Source of the DNA: Streptomyces sp. WMMC500
GTDB lineage: Bacteria; Actinomycetota; Actinomycetes; Streptomycetales; Streptomycetaceae
DNA length: 64,000 nt
Assembly: GCF_027497195.1 (NCBI RefSeq)
Contig: NZ_CP114905.1
Coordinates: forward strand, 5,963,001 to 6,027,000
Reading direction: 5' to 3'
Made by a program: the position numbers and the translations under genes. Shown here piece by piece: positions 9,058 to 20,000 of this stretch. The first letter of the stretch is position 1, and each line of letters begins with the position of its first letter. Below the pieces are notes generated by a model. It was given only the letters and a program-made list of their open reading frames with translations, ran no database searches and was not told where the DNA came from.

Positions 9058-10257
9058 TCAGCCCGCGGCCACGGCCTTCTCCGCCGCCCGCGCGAGCGGC
9101 GTGTGCAGCTCCGGCGGGCTGACCCGCTCCACCCGCACCGACTGCGCCCCGACCCAGCTCGCCGCCTCCGCCAGCGCCGCCGCCGTGGGCGCCACGGCCT
9201 TCGCCGGCGTCACACCGTTCGGCCGGTCGGCACCCAGCGTCACCTGGCGGGCGACGAGCGTGCTCCCCTCGCGACCCGGGTCGACCCGGCCCACGAGCCT
9301 GCCGCCGGCGAGCACCGGCATGGCGAAATACCCGTGTATCCGGCGGGGCTTCGGCACGTACGCCTCCAGCCGGTGCGTCAGTCCGAAGATCCGCTCCGTC
9401 CGCGGGCGGTCCCAGATCAGGGAGTCGAACGGGGAGAGCAGCGTCGTCCTGTGCCGCCCCCGCGGGGCGTCTGCCAGCGCTTCCGGGTCGGCCCACGCCG
9501 GCTTGCCCCAGCCCTCGACCTCCACCGGGACCAGGCCCGTGTCCCCCACGACGGCGCCGACCTGCTCACCTTTGAGACGGTGATAATCAGCCAGGTCCGC
9601 GCGCGTGGCCACGCCAAGGGCCCGGCCCGCCTGGGCGACGAGCCGGCGCAGGCACTCCTCGTCCGGCAGGTCGTCGTGGAACACCGCGTCCGGGACGGCG
9701 CGCTCGGCCAGGTCGTACACCCGCTTCCAGCCCCGGCGGGCCGTGACGACCACCTCGCCGGCGTCCAGCAGCGTCTCCACCGCGATCTTCGTCTCCGACC
9801 AGTCCCACCACGGGCCGCCGTTCTTCGCCCCGCCCAGGTCCGTGGAGGTCAGCGGGCCGTCGGCGCGCAGCCGGTCCACGACGGCGGCGCGGGAGCCCGC
9901 CGGGTCCTGCAGGTGATGCCAGCGGTAGCCGCGCGCGCGGCGCTCCCGGCGGCGGAAGGCGAACAGCGGCCACTCCTCGATGGGCAGGATGCACGCGGCA
10001 TGCGACCAGTACTCGAAAGCGGCCGTCCCGGACCAGTACGCCGACTCCACCGCCTCGCGGCCGATCGCGCCCAGGCGCGCGTACGGCACCAGCTCGTGCG
10101 ACCGGGCGAGCACCGAGATCGTGTCCAACTGCACCGCGCCCAGCCGCCGCAGCACACCGCGGGCACCGGCACGGCGGTCGGGCGCGCCCAGCAGCCCCTG
10201 GGCGCGCAGGGCGATACGGCGGGCGTCGTCGGCGGAGAGAGACACGTTCGTGGCCAT
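9058..10257 (-). CDS. winged-helix DNA glycosylase, AlkX/YcaQ family
   Basis: This 399-residue protein belongs to the HTH_42 (PF06224-like) family whose characterised members, such as E. coli YcaQ/AlkX and Streptomyces AlkZ, excise alkylated bases or unhook interstrand crosslinks. The N-terminal helical part carries AVQLDTISVLARSHELVPYARL, in which Gln43-Leu44-Asp45 fits the Q-phi-D catalytic motif of the AlkX branch rather than the Q-phi-Q of AlkZ. A C-terminal part includes LLSPFDSLIWDR and RIHGYFAMPVL. The ATG at 10257 gives the usual N-terminus. It is probably a general alkylation or crosslink repair enzyme, since no antibiotic cluster is adjacent. Confidence 0.85.
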   Translation of the reverse strand: MATNVSLSADDARRIALRAQGLLGAPDRRAGARGVLRRLGAVQLDTISVLARSHELVPYARLGAIGREAVESAYWSGTAAFEYWSHAACILPIEEWPLFAFRRRERRARGYRWHHLQDPAGSRAAVVDRLRADGPLTSTDLGGAKNGGPWWDWSETKIAVETLLDAGEVVVTARRGWKRVYDLAERAVPDAVFHDDLPDEECLRRLVAQAGRALGVATRADLADYHRLKGEQVGAVVGDTGLVPVEVEGWGKPAWADPEALADAPRGRHRTTLLSPFDSLIWDRPRTERIFGLTHRLEAYVPKPRRIHGYFAMPVLAGGRLVGRVDPGREGSTLVARQVTLGADRPNGVTPAKAVAPTAAALAEAASWVGAQSVRVERVSPPELHTPLARAAEKAVAAG

Positions 10258-10360
10258 GCCGGCGAGCGTAGAGCCTGGCTCTGACAACCCCCGGCCCCAC
10301 GCTTGCCTGCAGGTCCGGCGGGCGGCGCGCACGGTGGACATCCCGTGCGGAGCCGGACAC

Positions 10361-10987
10361 TCAGCGCGACGGAGCGGCCGGCGGGGTCGGAGCGGACGGC
10401 GCGGACGGCGCCGGCAGATACGGCAGCCGCGACTCCAGCCCCACGTCCGAGGGCAGCAGCGAGCCCACCCAGGCGTCGCGCCGCGTCCCGTGGTTGACGA
10501 ACCACGAGCGCAGCGTGCCCTCCATCGTGAAGCCCGCCCGCAGCGCCACCGCCCGCGAGGGCTCGTTGCCCACCTCGGCGAACCACTCCACCCGGTCGAT
10601 GCCCACCTCCGTGAACGCCCACCGAACCACGGCCGCCACCGCCTCCGCCGTGTACCCGCGCCGCCGCTGCTCCGGCACCGTCCAGTACCCCAGCTCCGCG
10701 ACGCGCTCCGCGTGCCGCGCGGGGGTGAAGCCGACGAGGCCCATCGAGCCCACCAGCGCCCCGCCGTCGCGGGTGAAGACGCCGAAGTTGTACAGGGTGT
10801 CCTCGCGCCAGCCGGCCGGGCTGACCTTGAGGACGAAGTCCTCGGCGTGCCCGCGCCCGTACGGCGACGGGACGCGCGTCCAGCGCTGGATGCCGGGGTC
10901 CTGGCAGGCGGCCAGGACGGCGTCGACGTCGCCGGCTTCCATGGGCCGCAGCAGCAGCCGTTCGGTGTCCAGGGTGACGGGGTCCAT
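10361..10987 (-). CDS. GNAT family N-acetyltransferase
   Basis: The 208-residue product begins MDPVTLDTERLLLRPMEAGD, the standard opening of RimJ/RimL-type GNAT enzymes. It contains the acetyl-CoA binding stretch YWTVPEQRRRGYTAEAV (Q/RxxGxG/A-like) and the late motif EVGNEPSRAVALRAGF. Substrate is unknown; proteins, aminoglycosides or small amines are all possible. The C-terminus is Pro/Ala/Ser-rich. It lies upstream of the DNA glycosylase gene on the same strand with a 103-bp gap and is divergent from secA. Confidence 0.85.
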   Translation of the reverse strand: MDPVTLDTERLLLRPMEAGDVDAVLAACQDPGIQRWTRVPSPYGRGHAEDFVLKVSPAGWREDTLYNFGVFTRDGGALVGSMGLVGFTPARHAERVAELGYWTVPEQRRRGYTAEAVAAVVRWAFTEVGIDRVEWFAEVGNEPSRAVALRAGFTMEGTLRSWFVNHGTRRDAWVGSLLPSDVGLESRLPYLPAPSAPSAPTPPAAPSR

Positions 10988-11111
10988 CCACGGATTCTCC
11001 GCCCGCGACCCCCGCCCCGCCACGGCTTTTTCCGCCCCGCCGGCCCCGCCCGCCGCACGCCCGCCACGGGCTCCGCGGGGCCTTTGCGGCACTTTTCGCG
11101 GGGTTCGGGCG

Positions 11112-11140
11112 TTGACACGTACGGTGACGGCACCTAACGT
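11112..11140 (+). promoter_or_regulatory. probable vegetative (HrdB-type) promoter of secA
   Basis: TTGACA at 11112-11117 and TAACGT at 11135-11140 are separated by exactly 17 bases. The likely start of transcription near 11147 leaves a leader of about 147 nt before secA. Confidence 0.75.
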
Positions 11141-11189
11141 CCCTGGGCCGGACCTCCCGGGGCACCCGCGTCCTCGCATACGATGGCCG

Positions 11190-11245
11190 GTGCGGCCGTG
11201 GGCTCCGTGAGGCCCGAGAGGAGCCCCAGAGGACAGGGGCCGCAC
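11190..11245 (+). promoter_or_regulatory. stable hairpin in the secA leader
   Basis: Outer arms GTGCGGCC (11190-11197) and GGCCGCAC (11238-11245) pair perfectly. Inner arms GGGCTCC (11200-11206) and GGAGCCC (11220-11226) do too. The structure ends 48 bases before the secA start codon. It may influence translation; this is inference. Confidence 0.5.
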
Positions 11246-11293
11246 CAGCGCACCCGACCGTGCCAGGCCCGACCGGCAAGGAGCCAGCCCAAA

Positions 11294-14137
<2,844 letters not shown>

Positions 14138-14157
14138 TGCCGTAGGACGTTGAGGTA

Positions 14158-14191
14158 CGGCGGGGCCGGTCCGGTGGGACCGGCCCCGCCG
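14158..14191 (+). terminator. secA terminator hairpin
   Basis: A perfect 15-bp GC stem (CGGCGGGGCCGGTCC with its complement) and a 4-base loop lie 21 bases after secA. The converging gene at 14217 could use it too. Confidence 0.85.
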
Positions 14192-14216
14192 TCCGTCGTA
14201 CGCGACGCCCGCGCCC

Positions 14217-15011
14217 TCAGGCCCGGCCGTGCGGACGGGCCGGGCCGACTTCGACCGCGGCGCAGCGCCAGCGGTGGTCCGGGCCCAGCTCCAGGCGGAA
14301 GGCCAGCGCCCGCAGACGGTCGCCCAGGGCGACGCGGGCGAACGCCTCGATGACGTCGGGCGCCGGGCGGCAGTAGCCGCACGCCCGCAGCTCGGGACGG
14401 GGGCCGCCGCGGAGCGGCAGCTCGTCGGCGAACGCGACCAGTTGGTCGTACGCGGGGCCGGCGGTGTGGCCGAGGAGCCAGTGCATCGGCCGCTGCCCGC
14501 TGAGCGCGAGCACCAGCCGCTCGGCGAACCACTCGTGCGGGCGCAGCTCCCCGGACGGGTGCCGTGCGGGCAGGCGGGCGGGGCGGCGGGTGTCGCGCCG
14601 GTTCGGCGGGGCGGTGCTGCCGCGGGGCCGCCGGCGCGGGCGGGCCGCGGGCCGCGCGGGCCCGTTGTCGGCCGGACGGTGTGCGGAGTCGCTCTCGGCC
14701 GCGTCGGGTGCCGGCCGGGGCGGCGGGTCCTGCGCCGGGCCGTCTGCCGGCTCGTGCGCGGGGTCGTCCCGGGGCGGCGGGTACGCCGCCTCGTGTGCCG
14801 GTTCGTGGGGCCGGCCGGGGGCCGGCCGCTCGTGCCGGGGTCCGCGCGGCGGCCCGGCCGCGGTGCCCCGGGCAGTCCCGGGCTCCGTCCCGTCCGGCGG
14901 GCCGGGCGCCGTGTCGCCGGCCGGCCCGTGCCGCTCCGGCCCGCGTTCCGGTCGGTCTTCCGGACGCCGCGCCGGTCGGTCGGCGGCCGGCCGGGTGTCT
15001 GTGGTCGTCAC
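14217..15011 (-). CDS. Rv3235-like conserved protein (DUF6459 type)
   Basis: The 264-residue product has two parts. Residues 1 to about 140 are a Pro/Arg/Asp-rich, probably disordered region. Residues about 150-264 form a compact conserved domain with HEWFAERLVLALSGQRPMHW, LRACGYCRPAPDVIEAFARV and RLRALAFRLELGPDHRWRC. The latter matches my memory of the actinobacterial Rv3235 family, found next to secA in many genomes; its function is unknown. The GTG start at 15011 is supported by GGGGGTG a few bases upstream. It converges with secA. Confidence 0.75.
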   Translation of the reverse strand: MTTTDTRPAADRPARRPEDRPERGPERHGPAGDTAPGPPDGTEPGTARGTAAGPPRGPRHERPAPGRPHEPAHEAAYPPPRDDPAHEPADGPAQDPPPRPAPDAAESDSAHRPADNGPARPAARPRRRPRGSTAPPNRRDTRRPARLPARHPSGELRPHEWFAERLVLALSGQRPMHWLLGHTAGPAYDQLVAFADELPLRGGPRPELRACGYCRPAPDVIEAFARVALGDRLRALAFRLELGPDHRWRCAAVEVGPARPHGRA

Positions 15012-15242
15012 GCTGTCACCCCCGTGATGCGTGTGGTTCGCGATGCCCGATGGTCTACCGGCGCCCCGCGCCGCCCCGCAACACCCGCCGCCTCCTTCCC
15101 GGCCCGCCGCCGGATTCACCTGTCCAGGTGACGGCCCCCCTCCCGCGCCCGCCCGCCGGGCCTGTCGTGCCTGGCGCGGGGGTCGCCGACCGTGCCGTCG
15201 CGCCCGGCCCGGCCGTCCCACTCGGACGGGGGACCGCGGCCG

Positions 15243-15248
15243 TATAGT
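15243..15248 (+). promoter_or_regulatory. -10 box TATAGT directly before the start codon
   Basis: The TANNNT hexamer ends 6 bases before ATG 15255, which would place transcription start at or next to the A of ATG, giving a leaderless mRNA. No ribosome binding site is visible and the -35 is weak. Confidence 0.55.
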
Positions 15249-15254
15249 TCGCCC

Positions 15255-15767
15255 ATGCGCGTGTACGTACCCCTGACCCTGCCCGGCCTTGCGCGGGCGT
15301 ACGAGGCCGGTGAGCTGGGCCCGGCGCCGCTGGTGGCCTTCGCCGTGACGCCGGCGCTGCGCGAGTGGTACGTCTCGGACAACCTCGAGGAGCTGGAGTA
15401 CGCGGCCCTCACCCGCGCCGCCCAGGCGTCGCTGCGGCTGCTGGCGATCGCCCCCGCCCCCGGCGCCCCGCCGCGCCGGGTCGTGGTGGCGGCGGAGTTG
15501 CCCGACGGCGCCGCGACGGCAGACCCCGATCGGGGGATGGACCCCGCCGCCATCGGCGAGGTGCGTGTCGCGGCGGCCGTGCCGCTGAAGCTGGCGGCGG
15601 CGGTGCACGTCGACGCGGACGACGCGGCGGCGGACGTCGCGGCGGCCGTGGCCGCGCTCGGCGCCGCGGACGCCGGGGACGACGACGCGCGGTTCACCGT
15701 CGACGGCGCGGAGGACCACGAACTGCTCTGGTACGGCGTCCAGGAGATCGAGAACCTCGTCGGCTGA
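15255..15767 (+). CDS. conserved actinobacterial protein (DUF6912 type)
   Basis: This 170-residue protein begins MRVYVPLTLPGLARAYEAGE and includes AFAVTPALREWYVSDNLEELEYAAL and a C-terminal ARFTVDGAEDHELLWYGVQE. The pattern matches a small actinobacterial family of unknown function that lies between the Rv3235-like gene and a HAD hydrolase in Streptomyces. It is acidic, has no signal peptide or membrane segment, and is probably cytoplasmic. Its start codon follows a -10-like TATAGT by 6 bases, suggesting a leaderless transcript. Confidence 0.8.
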   Translation: MRVYVPLTLPGLARAYEAGELGPAPLVAFAVTPALREWYVSDNLEELEYAALTRAAQASLRLLAIAPAPGAPPRRVVVAAELPDGAATADPDRGMDPAAIGEVRVAAAVPLKLAAAVHVDADDAAADVAAAVAALGAADAGDDDARFTVDGAEDHELLWYGVQEIENLVG

Positions 15768-15801
15768 GCGGATCTCCGGCCCGCTTGTCAGACCGGCCGG
15801 T

Positions 15802-15807
15802 TACCGT
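15802..15807 (+). promoter_or_regulatory. -10 box TACCGT directly before the start codon
   Basis: The hexamer ends 6 bases before GTG 15814, with no ribosome binding site between, so a leaderless start is likely. Confidence 0.5.
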
Positions 15808-15813
15808 TCTGGG

Positions 15814-16467
15814 GTGCGTACACATCTCGTCTGGGACTGGAACGGGACCCTCTTTCACGACATCCAGGCGGTGATAGAGGCGACGAACGCCTCCTTCACC
15901 GAGCTGGGCCTGCCGCCGATCACGCTGGAGCGCTATCGCGAGCTGTACTGCGTCCCGGTGCCCCGGTTCTACGAGCGGCTGATGGGCCGGCTGCCGACGC
16001 CCGAGGAGTGGGAGGTCATGGACGAGGCCTTTCACCGGCACTACTGGGTGCGGGCCGAGGACGCCGCCCTCGCCGACGGCGCGGCGGAACTGCTGGCGCA
16101 GCGGCAGGCCGCGGGGCAGACGCAGTCGCTGTGCTCCCTCGCCCCGCACCAGCAACTGCTGCCGATGGTGCAGGCGCACGGCATCGCGGACCACTTCGTC
16201 CGGATCGACGGCCGCACCGGCCCGTCCGACGGCGGCAAGGCGACGCACATGGTGCGTCATCTCGGCGCGCTCCAGGGCATAGACCCGTCCCGTACGGTCG
16301 TCATCGGGGACGCGGTGGACGACGCCACGGCCGCGCGGCACGCGGGGGTGCGCGCCGTGCTCTACACCGGCGGTTCGCACAGCCGGGCGAGCTTGGAGGC
16401 CGCGGGCGTCCCGGTGGTGGACAGCCTGGCGGAGGCGGTCGCGGCGGCGGACGAACTGGCGGCGTAG
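15814..16467 (+). CDS. HAD superfamily hydrolase
   Basis: The 217-residue product has haloacid dehalogenase-type motifs. Motif I is VWDWNGTLF with nucleophile Asp8, but Asn10 stands where the general-acid Asp usually is. Motif II Ser/Thr lies in the CSLAPHQ region, and motif IV is VVIGDAVDDATAARHAG. A helical cap lies in between (about 15-90). The overall shape resembles phosphoglycolate phosphatase-like enzymes. The Asn at the second position may slow or change the chemistry, although this DWNGT form recurs in actinobacteria. Substrate is unknown. A -10-like box 6 bases before the GTG suggests a leaderless message. Confidence 0.85.
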   Translation: MRTHLVWDWNGTLFHDIQAVIEATNASFTELGLPPITLERYRELYCVPVPRFYERLMGRLPTPEEWEVMDEAFHRHYWVRAEDAALADGAAELLAQRQAAGQTQSLCSLAPHQQLLPMVQAHGIADHFVRIDGRTGPSDGGKATHMVRHLGALQGIDPSRTVVIGDAVDDATAARHAGVRAVLYTGGSHSRASLEAAGVPVVDSLAEAVAAADELAA

Positions 16468-16544
16468 CGGCGCCCGGACGGCCCTTCCGGCACCGGAGCG
16501 CCCTTCCGGCACCGGGCCGCACGCCCGGCCCGTACGCCCCGGGG

Positions 16545-16712
16545 GTGACGTTCGCCACCCGGCGGAACACCGTTCCCAACCGGGCCATACGGAAGGCTTT
16601 AGTCCAGGTGAAGGACGGTCCGCAGGCTGGAGAAGCTGTGCGGATCGTCAAAGAACGGGGGCTGCGTTTGTACACATTCGGCCGTGGACGCCGCCCGGTC
16701 CCCAGGGGATAG
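16545..16712 (+). CDS. possible 55-residue small protein
   Basis: A GTG-initiated frame encodes a basic peptide with VPNRAIRKALVQVKDGPQ and KERGLRLYTFGRGRRPV. The base composition is lower in GC than its surroundings, and a helix-like stretch is followed by a basic tail. I do not recognise it. The same DNA forms a strong hairpin (16617-16646), so the region may instead be a structured RNA or leader upstream of glutamate dehydrogenase. Confidence 0.3.
   Translation: MTFATRRNTVPNRAIRKALVQVKDGPQAGEAVRIVKERGLRLYTFGRGRRPVPRG
16617..16646 (+). promoter_or_regulatory. RNA hairpin upstream of gdh
   Basis: GGTCCGCA and GGCT on the left pair with AGCT and TGCGGATC on the right (two G-U pairs, one bulged G) around a GGAGA loop. 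The 12-bp stem sits about 380 bases before gdh. It could be part of a leader RNA or a chance fold inside a coding frame. Confidence 0.4.
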
Positions 16713-17024
16713 CCTGGTGGGCGTGATCAGCCCGATATCTCACCGGGGCGACGGAGGTGGGGCCCGCGGGGCCCCCACCGCGCCCCTCCCGGCGTCGGTC
16801 GGCGCCGGGGACCCCGACCGGGGGGCGGCTGATCGGCGAAACCGGTGCCGCCGCCCGATGATGGCCGGAAGCGGACCGGTGTGTTTCCCGTTCCGGCACG
16901 ATGCCGCGCAGGGTCCGGAGGCATCCGGGCCGCGGTGCCGTGCCCGCTCGTCAGCAGGGGCCGGGGAGAACTCCCGGCCCACAAGAACCGTCACGCAACG
17001 GCGCGCGACAGGAGCCTGAGGACC

Positions 17025-20000
17025 ATGCAGATCAAGCTGGCTGAAGCCAAGAACGAGCTGCTCGCGCGCGCCGCGCGGGCGGACGGGACGGGTGAGGGGG
17101 GATTGCCTCCCGAGACCCTCGACGCGTACCTCCAGCGCTACTACCTGCACACCGCGCCGGAAGACCTGCTCGGCCGCGACCCGGTCGACGTCTTCGGCGC
17201 CGCGCTCGCCCACTACCGCCTGGCCCAGAACCGTCCGCAGGGCACCGCCAACGTGCGCGTGCACACGCCGACGGTCGAGGAGAACGGCTGGACGTCCAGT
17301 CACAGCGTTGTTGAGGTAGTAACGGATGATATGCCCTTTTTGGTGGATTCTGTCACCAATGAGCTGTCCCGGCAGGGGCGCGGCATCCATCTGGTGATCC
17401 ACCCGCAGATCGTCGTCCGCCGGGACGTCACCGGGCGGCTGCTGGAGGTCCTGGACGCCGGCCGCGACCCGAACGCGTCGCCGCCGTACGCCCGCGGCCT
17501 CGAAGACCTGCCGCACGACGCCGTCATCGAGTCCTGGATCCACGTCGAGATCGACCGCGAGTCCGACCGGCAGGACCTCAAGCAGATCACCACCGACCTG
17601 ATGCGGGTCCTGTCCGACGCCCGCGAGGCCGTCGAGGACTGGCAGAAGATGCGCGACTCCGCCCTGCGCATCGCCGACGATCTCGACGACGAGCCGCTGC
17701 CCGACGACATGCCCACGCAGGAGGTGGAGGAGGCCCGGGAGCTGCTGCGCTGGCTCTCCGCCGACCACTTCACCTTCCTGGGCTACCGCGAGTACCGCCT
17801 GACGGTCAACAGCGACGGCGAGGAGCTGACCGCCGTCCCCGGCACCGGCCTCGGCATCCTGCGCGCCGACCCGTCGCACGCCGCCCACGCCAAGGGCGAC
17901 GGCAAGCCGCAGCCCGCCTCCGAGTCCTTCCACCGGCTGCCCGCCGACGTCCGCGCCAAGGCCCGCGAGCACCGCATGCTGGTGCTCACCAAGGCCAACA
18001 GCCGCGCCACCGTGCACCGCCCGGCCTACCTCGACTACGTCGGCGTCAAGAAGTTCGACGCCGACGGCAACGTCGTCGGCGAGCGGCGCTTCCTCGGCCT
18101 GTTCTCCTCCGCCGCGTACACCGAGTCCGTACGCCGCGTGCCCGTCGTCCGCCGCAAGGTCGCCGAGGTCCTCAGCCGCGCCGGCTTCACGCCCAACAGC
18201 CACGACGGCCGCGACCTGCTGCAGATCCTGGAGACCTATCCCCGCGACGAGCTGTTCCAGATCCCCGTCGCGGAGCTGCAGTCCATCGTCATCAGCGTGC
18301 TCTACCTGCAGGAGCGCCGCCGGCTGCGGCTCTTCCTCCGCCAGGAGGAGTACGGGCGCTACTATTCGGCGCTCGTCTACCTGCCGCGCGACCGCTACAC
18401 CACCAGCGTGCGGCTGCGGCTGGTCGACATCCTCAAGGAGGAGCTGGGCGGCACCTCCGTCGACTTCACCGCCTGGAACACCGAGTCGGTCCTGTCCCGG
18501 CTGCACTTCGTCGTCCGCGTCGACCCCGGCACCGGGCTGCGCGAGCTGACCGAGACCGACGTCCACCGCATCGAGAACCGCCTCGCCGAGGCCTCCCGCT
18601 CCTGGAACGACGGCTTCACCGAGGCGCTGGTCGCCGAGTTCGGCGAGGAGCGCGCCGCCGAGCTGGCCCACCGCTACGCCGGCGCCTTCCCCGAGGGCTA
18701 CAAGGAGGACTTCGCGCCCCGCGCCGCCGTCTCCGACCTGCAGCACTTCGAGAAGCTCAGCTCCCGCGGCGGCGAGGAGAAGTTCGCCCTCAGCCTGTAC
18801 GAGCCGGTGGGCGCCGCGCCCAACGAGCGCCGGCTGAAGGTCTACGGGTCGGGCGCGCCGTTCTCCCTGACCCGCGTGCTGCCCGTGCTGCACAACCTCG
18901 GCGTCGAGGTCACCGAGGAGCGGCCGTACCTGCTGCGCTGCGGCGGCGACCTCACCGACGCCTGGGTGTCGGACTTCGGGCTGCAGTTCCCGCCCTCGCA
19001 GAACGGCGGCGGCCTGGAGGTCGGCGAGGACGCGCGCGAGCGCTTCCAGGAGACGTTCGCCGCGGTGTGGAACGGCGAGGCGGAGGACGACGGGCTCAAC
19101 GCCCTCGTGCCCGTCGCCGGGCTGACGTGGCGGCAGGCCATGGTGCTGCGCGCGTACGCCCGCTATCTGCGCCAGGCCGGCTCGAAGTTCAGCCCGGCGT
19201 ACATGGAGGACACCCTCCGTACCAACGTGCACACCACCCGGCTGCTCGTGAGCCTCTTCGAGGCGCGCATGGCGCCGGAGCGGCAGCACGCCGGGCGGGA
19301 GCTGACGGACGGCCTCCTGGAGGAGCTGACCGGCGCGCTGGACCAGGTGGCCTCCCTCGACGAGGACCGCATCCTGCGCTCGTTCCTCACCGCCATCCAG
19401 GCCACCCTGCGGACGAACTACTTCCAGCACGACAACGACGGAAGCTGGCACTCCTACCTGTCGCTGAAGCTCGACCCGCAGGCCATCCCCGGACTGCCCG
19501 AGCCTCGCCCGGAGTACGAGATCTGGGTGTACTCGCCCCGCGTCGAGGGCGTGCACCTGCGCTTCGGCAAGGTCGCGCGCGGCGGGCTGCGCTGGTCCGA
19601 CCGGCGCGAGGACTTCCGCACCGAGATCCTGGGCCTGGTCAAGGCGCAGGAGGTGAAGAACACCGTCATCGTCCCCGCCGGCGCCAAGGGCGGCTTCGTC
19701 GGCAAGCGGCTGCCGGACCCGGCGGCGGACCGCGACGCCTGGCTGGCCGAAGGCATCGCCTGCTACAAGACGTTCATCTACGGCCTGCTCGACATCACCG
19801 ACAACCTGGTCGGCGGCGAGGTCGTGCACCCCAGGAACGTCGTACGGCACGACGAGGACGACACGTACCTGGTCGTCGCCGCCGACAAGGGCACCGCGAC
19901 CTTCTCCGACATCGCCAACGAGGTCGCCGTCTCGTACGACTTCTGGCTGGGCGACGCCTTCGCCTCCGGCGGCTCCGCCGGATACGACCACAAGGGCATG

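Larger units (their letters stand above)
16468..17024 (+). other. 557-bp region between HAD hydrolase and gdh
   Basis: It contains a direct 16-bp repeat GCCCTTCCGGCACCGG (16481-16496 and 16500-16515), a small open frame (16545-16712), a stable hairpin (16617-16646), and GC-rich inverted sequence near 16756-16782. The gdh ribosome binding site lies at the end. Nothing else is recognised. Confidence 0.5.

Noticed and set aside
11183..11293. In-frame upstream ATG extending SecA by 37 residues
   Set aside because: It lacks a ribosome binding site and lies next to the leader hairpin, while GTG 11294 has AAGGAG at proper spacing and matches the family N-terminus.
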